Assembly (NCBI GenBank): GCA_041946825.1 | Contig: JBHGBD010000011.1 | Span: forward strand, 1-64,000 | From: CAZTHM01 sp041946825 | GTDB taxonomy: Bacteria > Acidobacteriota > Terriglobia > UBA7540 | Direction: 5' to 3' | Length of the DNA stretch: 64,000 bases | Part shown: piece by piece, positions 8,337 through 15,246 of the stretch | How positions within the stretch are numbered: the stretch's first letter is position 1 | Layout: every line of letters starts with the position of its first letter | Notes under the pieces: model-generated | Told to the model about the DNA's origin: nothing | Database searches by the model: none | The model's input: the letters and a program-made list of their open reading frames with translations, nothing else | Position numbers and translations under genes: made by a program

Positions 8337-10350
8337 TCTGAGTTCGCACCGCTTCTTGCTGCGCCTGGCGGATTTCCGCCATCTGGCGCTCAACGCGGCT
8401 GGGCACCATGGCCAGCAGAGTTCCGAAGAACACCACAAACCCGCCTAGCCAAACCCAGGCCACGAGTGGATTCACGAAGATCTCGACCATGGATTTCCCG
8501 CTCTCGGCGTCCTGCCCGGCGAGCACAGCGTAGAGATCCTCGGAGAGCGCCGAGCGAATCGCCACACGGCTGGTAGGCTGCTGGCTGGCCTTGAAGAACC
8601 TTCGGTCGGGTTCGAGCGTCCCCAGCGCTCTCCCGTTCTTACTCACCTCGAGCACCATGCGCTCGTATGCATAATTGGGCGTGTCGCCGGTTTCGATACT
8701 GCGGCACCGCAGGATGTAATCCTTGACACGCAATTCGTCGCCCTGCCTCATCAAACCTTTTACGTCAGTCTGAAACGCCTGCCCGGCGAACCCGACGAAT
8801 AACAGCACCATGCCGAGGTGGATGACATAACCGCCGTAGCGCCGCGTGTTAAACATCGTGAGGTTGTAGATGGCCTGGAAGAAATTCTCGCCACCGGTCC
8901 GCTGCCGCGTCCGCGCGCCCTTGCAGAACTCCTGGAGGATGCATACGGCGACAAAGGCCGAAAGGAACAGGCTCATCCACGCGTAGAAATGCCGGACCCC
9001 CGCGAAAAACAGAATCACACCCGCGGCAACTGCCACGGCCACGGGCAAAGTGAAATTGCGCTTCAGGCTTTGAAATGAAGTCTTCCGCCACGCGAGCAGT
9101 GGGCCCGCGCCGGTCAGGAAGAGAAGCAGCAGCCCGATCGGCACCGCGACTTTATTGAAGTACGGCGCGCCAACCGTGACGGTGACGTTCTGCACCGCTT
9201 TCGAAATAATCGGAAAGATCGTTCCCCAAAGCACCGCGAAGACCGCGGCGAGCAGGATCCAGTTGTTGAACAGGAACCCGCTCTCGCGCGAGACCATCGA
9301 ATCGAGCTTGTTTTCGCTCTTTAGAAATTCCAGGCGGAGAAAGAGCAGGGAGACCGAGAAAAAGAGGACAATCCCCAGGAAGACGGCGAATACGGGGCCG
9401 ATGTTCGACTGCGCGAAAGCGTGCACGGAGGAGACGATTCCACTGCGCGTCAGAAACGTCCCGAAGATGCAAAGGAAGAACGTGACGATGACCAGGACAA
9501 TGTTCCAGACTTTCAGCATCCCGCGTTTTTCCTGGATCATCACCGAGTGCAGGAACGCAGTGCCCGAAAGCCAAGGGAGCAGGGAAGCGTTCTCGACCGG
9601 ATCCCAGCCCCAATAGCCGCCCCAGCCCAGCACCGAATAAGCCCAGCGCCCTCCGAGCAGAATTCCCACCCCCAGGAACATCCACGGCACCATCGTCCAG
9701 CGGCGCGTGGTGCGGATCCAGTTGTCGCCCAGTTGGCGGGTGATGAGCGCGGCCATCGCAAAGGCGAACGGCACGACAAATCCCACATACCCGAGATAGA
9801 GCATCGGGGGATGGATCACCATGGAGTGGTACTGGAGGAGCGGGTTCAAGCCGTTGCCGTCGGCGGGGGAAAAGGGCTGACTGCCCGCAGCCGTTACAAC
9901 CGAAAGTTCGGTGAAAGGATTGGCGATGAAGAAAGTGATCCCGGCGAAGAACGTTCCGGTCGCCATGAGCATTGCCACAACATAGGGAATCAGTTGGCGA
10001 TTCTTCCGGCGATTGAGCAACACCGCCGCGCCGCCGTAAATCGAAAGCAGCCACGTCCAGAAAAGGAGTGAGCCTTCCTGGCCCGCCCAGAGGACGGCCA
10101 CTTTGTAGTAAGTGGGAAGGTCGCGGTTGGAGTGCGCGGCCACGTAGGCATTGTGGAAGTCGTCGGTCAGGATCTGACTTTCCAGCGCAATGACCGCCAG
10201 CGTGATGAGGACGAAGAACGCCAGCGCGCTGCGCTCAGCGCTGCGCACGACGCGCAGGCTGCGTAGTTTACCGCCGACGGCCCCGGCGGCGATTCCGTAC
10301 ACGGCGAACGCCAGCGCGGCGACCAGCCCGACGTTTCCAATCTGGTTCAT
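8326..10350 (-). CDS. ccmF: Haem lyase CcmF
   Basis: 674 aa from ATG 10350, which has GGAGAG upstream; the frame to 10374 adds eight residues without a ribosome site. About 15 membrane helices. It contains the periplasmic WWD haem motif WGGYWGWDPVENASLLPWL and the conserved helix-flanking His residues, with a C-terminal soluble domain before the last helix (VEIFVNPLVAWVWLGG). CcmF transfers haem from CcmE to the CXXCH of apocytochrome c, working with CcmH encoded directly downstream with overlap. Length is normal for the family. Confidence 0.97.
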   Translation of the reverse strand: MNQIGNVGLVAALAFAVYGIAAGAVGGKLRSLRVVRSAERSALAFFVLITLAVIALESQILTDDFHNAYVAAHSNRDLPTYYKVAVLWAGQEGSLLFWTWLLSIYGGAAVLLNRRKNRQLIPYVVAMLMATGTFFAGITFFIANPFTELSVVTAAGSQPFSPADGNGLNPLLQYHSMVIHPPMLYLGYVGFVVPFAFAMAALITRQLGDNWIRTTRRWTMVPWMFLGVGILLGGRWAYSVLGWGGYWGWDPVENASLLPWLSGTAFLHSVMIQEKRGMLKVWNIVLVIVTFFLCIFGTFLTRSGIVSSVHAFAQSNIGPVFAVFLGIVLFFSVSLLFLRLEFLKSENKLDSMVSRESGFLFNNWILLAAVFAVLWGTIFPIISKAVQNVTVTVGAPYFNKVAVPIGLLLLFLTGAGPLLAWRKTSFQSLKRNFTLPVAVAVAAGVILFFAGVRHFYAWMSLFLSAFVAVCILQEFCKGARTRQRTGGENFFQAIYNLTMFNTRRYGGYVIHLGMVLLFVGFAGQAFQTDVKGLMRQGDELRVKDYILRCRSIETGDTPNYAYERMVLEVSKNGRALGTLEPDRRFFKASQQPTSRVAIRSALSEDLYAVLAGQDAESGKSMVEIFVNPLVAWVWLGGFVVFFGTLLAMVPSRVERQMAEIRQAQQEAVRTQNAL

Positions 10351-10412
10351 TAATTCTCTCCGCCACCGCGGCACGCGTAGACACGGCGGGAGCGGCGTTT
10401 GCTATTCGATTC

Positions 10413-10856
10413 CTATTTTGCCCCGGTTAGTTCAGCCTGCCCTGCTGGAGGTTCTTTGGCGCCCGGGCCTGGCGGCTTGGCCTCGTACTTTGACGCGCAT
10501 TTCGCCTGGATCTTATCGGCGCGAAATTCGCCGCTCGCGGTCAGTTCGCCGTCAACAATGGCCTGCGCGCGATCCGTGAAAGTGTCTGGCAAAGTGTCTG
10601 TGCCGACGTAAACGACGGGTATCGACTGCGCGTCCTGGGCCAGCCGGAAACTCACCATCCCACCACGGCGCTCGATCGTTCCCGGCGCGACAACTCCGCC
10701 CACCCGCAGGCGCTGGTGCGAGACATGGCCGCTCAAGAGTTCGCTCACGGTCACGTAATAGGTCTTCGATTGCTGGAAACCCGAGATGGCCTGCCAGGCG
10801 ACCACGGCGAGGATAATGCCTATCCCGACCGCGAACTTTGCTTTTCTATTTCGCAT
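10413..10856 (-). CDS. ccmE: Haem chaperone CcmE, cysteine-type variant
   Basis: 147 aa from ATG 10856 (a TTG four codons upstream is the alternative). An N-terminal membrane anchor (about 8-26) and the OB-fold domain are clear (RVGGVVAPGTI, FRLAQDAQSIPVVYVG, VDGELTASGEF). At the haem-attachment site the usual HxxxY is replaced by KCASKYE, that is C120-x3-Y124. Cys-type CcmE proteins are known in archaea and some sulfate reducers. Here the variant sits with CcmF and CcmH, the first gene of the operon. The C-terminal tail is Pro/Ala-rich, normal for the family. Confidence 0.9.
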   Translation of the reverse strand: MRNRKAKFAVGIGIILAVVAWQAISGFQQSKTYYVTVSELLSGHVSHQRLRVGGVVAPGTIERRGGMVSFRLAQDAQSIPVVYVGTDTLPDTFTDRAQAIVDGELTASGEFRADKIQAKCASKYEAKPPGPGAKEPPAGQAELTGAK

Positions 10857-10970
10857 ATCTCCGGTCAAGATGCGAGCGCGCGAATCTCGGTTGTCTTCAC
10901 CCCAATTCAGGACAGAACATTATTGTGCACCCCGCCGGTGAGCTTCGTCAACCGCATTAGACGGTGGCGC

Positions 10971-11009
10971 GGCTTGCCCCCCCCGCGGCCGCCGGCGGCA
11001 CGGCAAGCC
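10971..11009. other. GC-rich hairpin in the ccmE upstream region
   Basis: GGCTTGCC (10971-10978) is the exact inverse complement of GGCAAGCC (11002-11009). It encloses a C-run and the perfect palindrome GCCGCCGGCGGC (10988-10999). It lies about 115 bp upstream of ccmE on the minus strand. It could be an attenuator-like or structural element; no T-run follows on either strand, so an intrinsic terminator is not supported. Confidence 0.5.
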
Positions 11010-11017
11010 TATTTCAC

Positions 11018-11036
11018 AAGTTATAAACATACTGTG
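11018..11036 (+). repeat. Direct repeat copy 1, possible operator
   Basis: AAGTTATAAACATACTGTG. It matches the copy at 11308-11327 except for one inserted G and one substitution. It is AT-rich in a GC-rich setting and lies between divergent genes, as expected of a transcription-factor site. Confidence 0.55.
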
Positions 11037-11307
11037 CGAGTAAGCTTTCGGCGAAGACCTTTGGCTCTCGACGAGAAGCGGACACTTTGTCAGCTTTTGC
11101 CGCGCTGGGAGAGGGTGGAAAGGTGGAATCAAGGCCGGATTTGTGCAAAATAGGCCCTGAAATTTAGCTTTGTTTTGGCTTTGCGCTGGCCCTGTTTTTG
11201 GGACCGGCCGTGTGTTTTCAACAAGATAGAAGGTTGAGTTGCGAAAAAAACCTCGCGTGCCGATGGAGCCTCTAGTTTGAGCCTTACAGGACCCGGTTGT
11301 CTTATAT

Positions 11308-11327
11308 AAGTTAGTAAACATTCTGTG
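11308..11327 (+). repeat. Direct repeat copy 2, possible operator
   Basis: AAGTTAGTAAACATTCTGTG, preceded by the palindrome CTTATATAAG. Second copy of the motif at 11018-11036, same orientation. Confidence 0.55.
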
Positions 11328-11546
11328 ACGGATTCCGTCATGAATCCCGCTCCCCGGTCTGGTTTCGAGGCCATCCCTGAACTCTCGGTAAAATCGTAGC
11401 CTATACTTCTAGCAAACTTTGGGGGATTTGTCAAGCCAAGAATCCGCGCTACCCGGCGCGCCCGGAATCTGCCCGCACGGTGCGGGTTGCGGCGCGGGTG
11501 TGGGGTGTTTATGATGGCGGGTTGGGATCGACGGAGGAGCATTCCC

Positions 11547-12581
11547 ATGTCGCTCATGATGGAAGAAATTCTCGACCAGCCTCACGCGTTGCGGCGAACC
11601 TTCGAGGCGGAGCGGGAGCACGCCGAGGTGGTGAAGCAATACGCGCGCCGGCAGGGCTTTCAGGTGATCGTACTCGTAGCGCGCGGCACCTCGGACAACG
11701 CGGCAGTGTTCGGGCGGTACCTGCTCGAATTGACCACCGGACTGCCTGTCTCGTTGTGCGCCCCCAGCATTCATACCCTCTATCACGCGCGGATGCGTCT
11801 TCGCCAGGCGGTGGTGGTGGGGATCTCCCAGTCGGGAGAAGGCGCAGACATCAACATGGTGCTCCAGGCCGCGAAGCGCCGCGGTGCGTTCACGATCGGG
11901 ATCACCAACGAGGCGCGCTCGACGATGGCGGGGCTGGTGGACGAAGCTTTTCTGGTGCGCGCCGGCCGGCAGCGCTCTGTCGCCGCCACCAAGACTTACA
12001 CCGGACAGCTTCTGATGTTCTACCTCCTGGCGGGCGGCCTGGGGCCGCACATTTCGATGGAGAGCGTCAGCGAAATTCCCGACCGCGTCGCAGCGACGCT
12101 GAAGCTCGTGCCGGAAATCCGCGAACTCGTCGAGCGCTATCGTTATATGCGCCAGTGCGCGGTGGTGGCGCGCGGCCTGAATTACGCCAACGCCTTTGAA
12201 CTGGCCCTCAAGCTCATGGAGACCTGCTATGTGGTGGCCGAGCGATTCTCGTCGGCGGATTTCCAGCACGGCCCGATCGCGCTGGTCGAACGCGACTTTC
12301 CCGTCCTGATCCTGATGCCTCCCGGAAAAGTGTTTCATGATCTCCGCAAACTCGCCGAGCGCCTGCGCAAACTGCGCGCGGAGACTCTGCTGATTTCTTC
12401 CACGGGCGCGCGTCTGCCTTCAGCGACGCGCACCATCCTCGTTCCGGGAAAAATCCCCGAGGTTTACACCCCCATTCCCTATATCGTCCCCGGACAGCTT
12501 TTTGCCGCGTTGCTGGCAGAGGTCAAAGGCATCGACCCCGACAAGCCGCGGTCGCTGCAAATTGTGACGAGGACCATTTAG
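11547..12581 (+). CDS. SIS-domain sugar isomerase/deaminase (GlmS C-terminal type)
   Basis: 344 aa from ATG 11547, with GGAGG nine bases upstream. It has two SIS domains as in the isomerase half of glucosamine-6-phosphate synthase: the first with ARGTSDNAA and ISQSGEGAD, the second with YANAFELALKLMETC and the FQHGPIAL loop. No glutaminase domain is present, so it probably converts a ketose phosphate and free ammonia to an aminosugar phosphate, or the reverse (AgaS/NagB-II-like). Next come an aminotransferase and a Gfo/Idh oxidoreductase, consistent with aminosugar metabolism. Substrate cannot be read from sequence. A short-word repeat run begins immediately after the stop. Confidence 0.85.
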   Translation: MSLMMEEILDQPHALRRTFEAEREHAEVVKQYARRQGFQVIVLVARGTSDNAAVFGRYLLELTTGLPVSLCAPSIHTLYHARMRLRQAVVVGISQSGEGADINMVLQAAKRRGAFTIGITNEARSTMAGLVDEAFLVRAGRQRSVAATKTYTGQLLMFYLLAGGLGPHISMESVSEIPDRVAATLKLVPEIRELVERYRYMRQCAVVARGLNYANAFELALKLMETCYVVAERFSSADFQHGPIALVERDFPVLILMPPGKVFHDLRKLAERLRKLRAETLLISSTGARLPSATRTILVPGKIPEVYTPIPYIVPGQLFAALLAEVKGIDPDKPRSLQIVTRTI

Positions 12582-12657
12582 AAGCAAGAAGCCAGAAGTC
12601 AGAAGCCAGAAGAAAAAGCCAGGATCGAAGCACGAAGGACGAAGGACCAGGGACAAA
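12582..12657. repeat. Short-word repeat run after the SIS gene
   Basis: Starts at the base after the stop codon: GAAGCAAGAAGCCAGAAGTC, then AGAAGCCAGAAG and, from about 12625, a second word family CGAAGCACGAAGGACGAAGG. Word length is about 7-8 nt. No inverted second arm is visible here, unlike at most other loci. Confidence 0.8.
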
Positions 12658-12703
12658 GAAAGACGTAGGGACAACGCGTCCTCTCATTTTCCCAGAAAAC
12701 TCC

Positions 12704-12732
12704 TTGCCCGCCGCGCGATTTACGATTAAATT
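12704..12732 (+). promoter_or_regulatory. Candidate promoter of the DegT aminotransferase gene
   Basis: TTGCCC (12704-12709) and TAAATT (12727-12732), 17 bp apart, 38 nt before the start codon. Each hexamer matches the sigma-70 consensus at four of six positions. The surroundings are AT-rich. Not tested. Confidence 0.3.
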
Positions 12733-12769
12733 GGCTGGTTCAGCAAAACTTGTTTTTGGAGGCAATCTT

Positions 12770-13918
12770 ATGGCGGAAATGAAAGTGGGCTTTTATGGCC
12801 ATGTTCGGCAGTATCACAACCTGAAGGCGGAGATCGACCAGGCGATCCACGAGGTCCTGGAGAGCGGCACTTACGTTCTCGGCCCCAAAGTGAAAAAGTT
12901 TGAGGAAGAGCTCGCGGCGTTCTGCGGACAACACGAGGCGGTAGGCGTGAACTCGGGCACGGACGCTCTGTGGCTGGTGTTCCTCGCCATGGGTTTGGGG
13001 CCCGGTGACGAAATTATCACCACGTCCAACACCTTCTTTGCCACGGCGGAAGCGATCTGGTTGGTCGGCGCCACTCCGGTCTTCGTCGATATCAATCCGA
13101 AGACCTGCAACATGGACCCCGCGCTGATCGAAGCGGCGATTACGCCCAAAACCAAAGCGATCGTCCCCGTGCATCTTTATGGTCAGGCGGCGGAGATGCG
13201 GGAAATCGCTCGCATCGCGCGCAAGCACAATCTGAAGATCGTGGAAGACAACGCCCAGGCGCTGGGGGCGCGCGGCAACGACTTCGCGATCGGCGAACTG
13301 AGCGACGCCGTCTGCACCAGCTTCATCATTCAGAAGAACCTCGGGTGCTTCGGTGATGGTGGCGCGGTGGTGACCAACGACGCCAGCCTTGCCAACCAGA
13401 TTCGCAAGCTGCGCAACCACGGCTCACTGAAGCGTTCCCATCACAGCATCGGCTACAACAGCCGGCTGGACGAAATCCACGCCGCCGTGTTGAGCGTCAA
13501 GCTGCGGCACCTGGACGAGATGAACGATTCGCGGCGCGCGCGAGCCAAGGAATTCGACGCAGGCCTGGCTGGTACTTCACTCACTCTGCCCACGGCGCTG
13601 CCCGGCTACCGGCACATCTATCACCTCTATGTGGTCGAGACCGATGCCCGCGATGCGCTGCAGGCCGACCTCCAGTCGAAGGGCATCACGGCGCTCACCC
13701 ACTATCCCATCGCCATCCACCAGCAGGAAGGGTATCCGTGGAATCATGCGGCGCGCATCTCCGGGTCGCTCAAGCACACGGAGCGTTCCGCGGCGCGCGT
13801 CCTCTCGCTGCCGATGTATCCCGAGTTGACCAGTGAAGAAGTGAAGTACACGGTGGAAGCGATCAAGGCGTGGGACAAGGCTCACGCCGGTAAGGTCAGC
13901 GGCGCCGGCGCGGCATAG
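12770..13918 (+). CDS. DegT/DnrJ/EryC1/StrS-family PLP aminotransferase
   Basis: 382 aa from ATG 12770, preceded by GGAGG at 12758-12762. The family signatures are clear: GVNSGTDAL, TSNTFFATAEA, VPVHLYGQ, VEDNAQALGA, and the PLP-lysine segment SFIIQKNLGCFGDGGAVVT. These enzymes transaminate nucleotide-linked or free keto sugars to amino sugars using glutamate. Upstream lies the SIS isomerase and downstream a Gfo/Idh oxidoreductase, all on the plus strand. The sugar may feed a surface polysaccharide; the substrate is not identifiable from sequence. Confidence 0.93.
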   Translation: MAEMKVGFYGHVRQYHNLKAEIDQAIHEVLESGTYVLGPKVKKFEEELAAFCGQHEAVGVNSGTDALWLVFLAMGLGPGDEIITTSNTFFATAEAIWLVGATPVFVDINPKTCNMDPALIEAAITPKTKAIVPVHLYGQAAEMREIARIARKHNLKIVEDNAQALGARGNDFAIGELSDAVCTSFIIQKNLGCFGDGGAVVTNDASLANQIRKLRNHGSLKRSHHSIGYNSRLDEIHAAVLSVKLRHLDEMNDSRRARAKEFDAGLAGTSLTLPTALPGYRHIYHLYVVETDARDALQADLQSKGITALTHYPIAIHQQEGYPWNHAARISGSLKHTERSAARVLSLPMYPELTSEEVKYTVEAIKAWDKAHAGKVSGAGAA

Positions 13919-13961
13919 CCGGGGGTTGCTGAAGGATTATTCGGTTTAGCTTTCCGGTGGT

Positions 13962-13987
13962 GGCGGGTCGCTCAGCGGCGGCCCGCC
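13962..13987 (+). terminator. Hairpin downstream of the DegT gene
   Basis: GGCGGG (13962-13967) pairs with CCCGCC (13982-13987), with internal GC pairing. The following sequence CGTTCCCTTTATC has only a weak T-run, so termination is uncertain. Confidence 0.35.
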
Positions 13988-14002
13988 CGTTCCCTTTATC
14001 CC

Positions 14003-14085
14003 TGTAGCGGCGGGCGGAACTTGTCCCGATGTTCTTGATCGGGAGCCCGCCACGCCGTCCCGCTCAGAGCGGAAGCGGCGCTACA
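14003..14085. repeat. Double-hairpin interspersed element
   Basis: Outer arms TGTAGC (14003-14008) and GCTACA (14080-14085) enclose two stems. Stem 1 is GGCGGGC (14009-14015) with GCCCGCC (14045-14051), extended inside by TCCCGAT/ATCGGGA. Stem 2 is CCGCTC-A-GAGCGG (14060-14072). The layout matches the elements at 43252, 36713 and 61678. It lies just upstream of the Gfo/Idh gene's ribosome site. Confidence 0.75.
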
Positions 14086-14101
14086 CTTGGAGTCATCATC
14101 G

Positions 14102-15136
14102 ATGAGCCCCGAAAAGAATTACACCGTTGTGGTAGTGGGTTGCGGCAAGCGCGGCGTGCATCACGCCCAGGAGTTTTTCAAGAACCCGAAGTTCCAGCTC
14201 GTCGGGCTATGCGATATCGACGCGGCGCGCGTGGAGGCGGCGGCCAAGCAGTTCGGCAATCCCGAGACCGCACTTGACGCGGCGCCTCTGGTCAAGAAAC
14301 TGCGCCCGGATGTTTTCTGCTTTTGTACGCTGCCGAATCTGCGCCTGCCGATGATTCGCCTGGGCGTTGAAAACGGCGCAAAGCTCATCGCCTATGAGAA
14401 GCCCATCGCGACGTCCACAAACGAGGCCCTGGAAGTCATGAAGCTCCTGCGCGACGCGGGCGTCAAAAGCGTGGTCAGCCATCAGCACCGCTACGGCGAG
14501 CATTACAAAAAGGTGAAGGAGATCATCGCGAGCGGCGCCATCGGGCGCGTACACACGGTTTACGGCACGGCGACGGGATGGATGCTGCACATGATCACTC
14601 ATCTGATCGAGTACACGCGCTGGTTCAACGATTACGCCGAAGCGGAATGGGTGATGGGCCAGGCGTCAGGAAAAGGGAAATTTTCCGACAACCATCCTTC
14701 CCCGGACTATATCGCCGGCTTCATTCAATACGCGAACGGCGTGCGCGGCATCATCGAGACCGGGGACGGCGCGCCCGACGTTCCCGAAGTCGAAGCGTGG
14801 TGGCGCAAGTGCCGCATCGGCGCGCAGGGCACCGAGGGCTTTGCGGAAGTCTTGACGGGCGGCGGATGGCGTGCCGTGACGCGCGATTCCGATGGCATGA
14901 TTTCCGGGCCGGGAAACATGGACTACGCGCACGATATGCCGTTCTATGTCCAGGAAATCGCCGACTGGCTCGACGATCCGGCAAAGGTCCACTCTTTGAA
15001 CGGCGAGCAGGCGTATAAAGGCTTCGAGATTATGATGGCGCTTTGCCGGTCGGCCGTGCAGCGCGGCCGAGTCAAGCTGCCCCTCGGTCCGGGCGAGCCG
15101 GAGCTTGAAGCGCTGCAGCGCGCGTTGCCAGACTGA
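14102..15136 (+). CDS. Gfo/Idh/MocA-family NAD(P)-dependent oxidoreductase
   Basis: 344 aa. The ATG at 14102 is preceded by GGAG with nine-base spacing; the open frame from 14087 begins with TTG. It has an N-terminal Rossmann fold (VVVVGCGKRGVHHAQEF), the EKP motif (AYEKPIA) with the catalytic-type Lys, and the C-terminal alpha/beta domain with HQHRYGEHYKK. No signal peptide, so cytosolic. Such enzymes oxidise or reduce sugar hydroxyls; the substrate is unknown. It follows the aminotransferase and precedes an exported beta-galactosidase, so it probably belongs to the same sugar-processing block. Confidence 0.9.
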   Translation: MSPEKNYTVVVVGCGKRGVHHAQEFFKNPKFQLVGLCDIDAARVEAAAKQFGNPETALDAAPLVKKLRPDVFCFCTLPNLRLPMIRLGVENGAKLIAYEKPIATSTNEALEVMKLLRDAGVKSVVSHQHRYGEHYKKVKEIIASGAIGRVHTVYGTATGWMLHMITHLIEYTRWFNDYAEAEWVMGQASGKGKFSDNHPSPDYIAGFIQYANGVRGIIETGDGAPDVPEVEAWWRKCRIGAQGTEGFAEVLTGGGWRAVTRDSDGMISGPGNMDYAHDMPFYVQEIADWLDDPAKVHSLNGEQAYKGFEIMMALCRSAVQRGRVKLPLGPGEPELEALQRALPD

Positions 15137-15246
15137 TCTGCGGCGTTGGTCTGTGTTACTCGAGCATTGAACTATAAGCGGGAAGATGCCCGACCGCGGT
15201 TGGCGCATCGCCGCGCGACTTTCTTCCCACCCGCGGAGAGTCCCCC

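Larger units (their letters stand above)
10857..11546. other. Long divergent intergenic region between ccmE and the SIS gene
   Basis: 690 bp with no convincing gene. The minus-strand frames at 10920-11321 and 11129-11557 lack ribosome sites and family features. The region should hold the promoters of the ccm operon (leftward) and of the SIS gene (rightward). It contains a strong hairpin (10971-11009), two near-identical 19-20 bp direct repeats 290 bp apart (11018 and 11308) and the palindrome CTTATATAAG (11301-11310) next to the second. No sigma-70 promoter could be assigned with confidence. Confidence 0.6.

Noticed and set aside
10920..11557. Two minus-strand frames in the intergenic region upstream of ccmE
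   Set aside because: No ribosome site, odd composition and overlap with hairpins and direct repeats; no family features.
12582..12657. Possible CRISPR-like array in the short-word repeat runs
   Set aside because: Words are 7-9 nt and degenerate with no unique spacers of constant length, and no cas genes are present.
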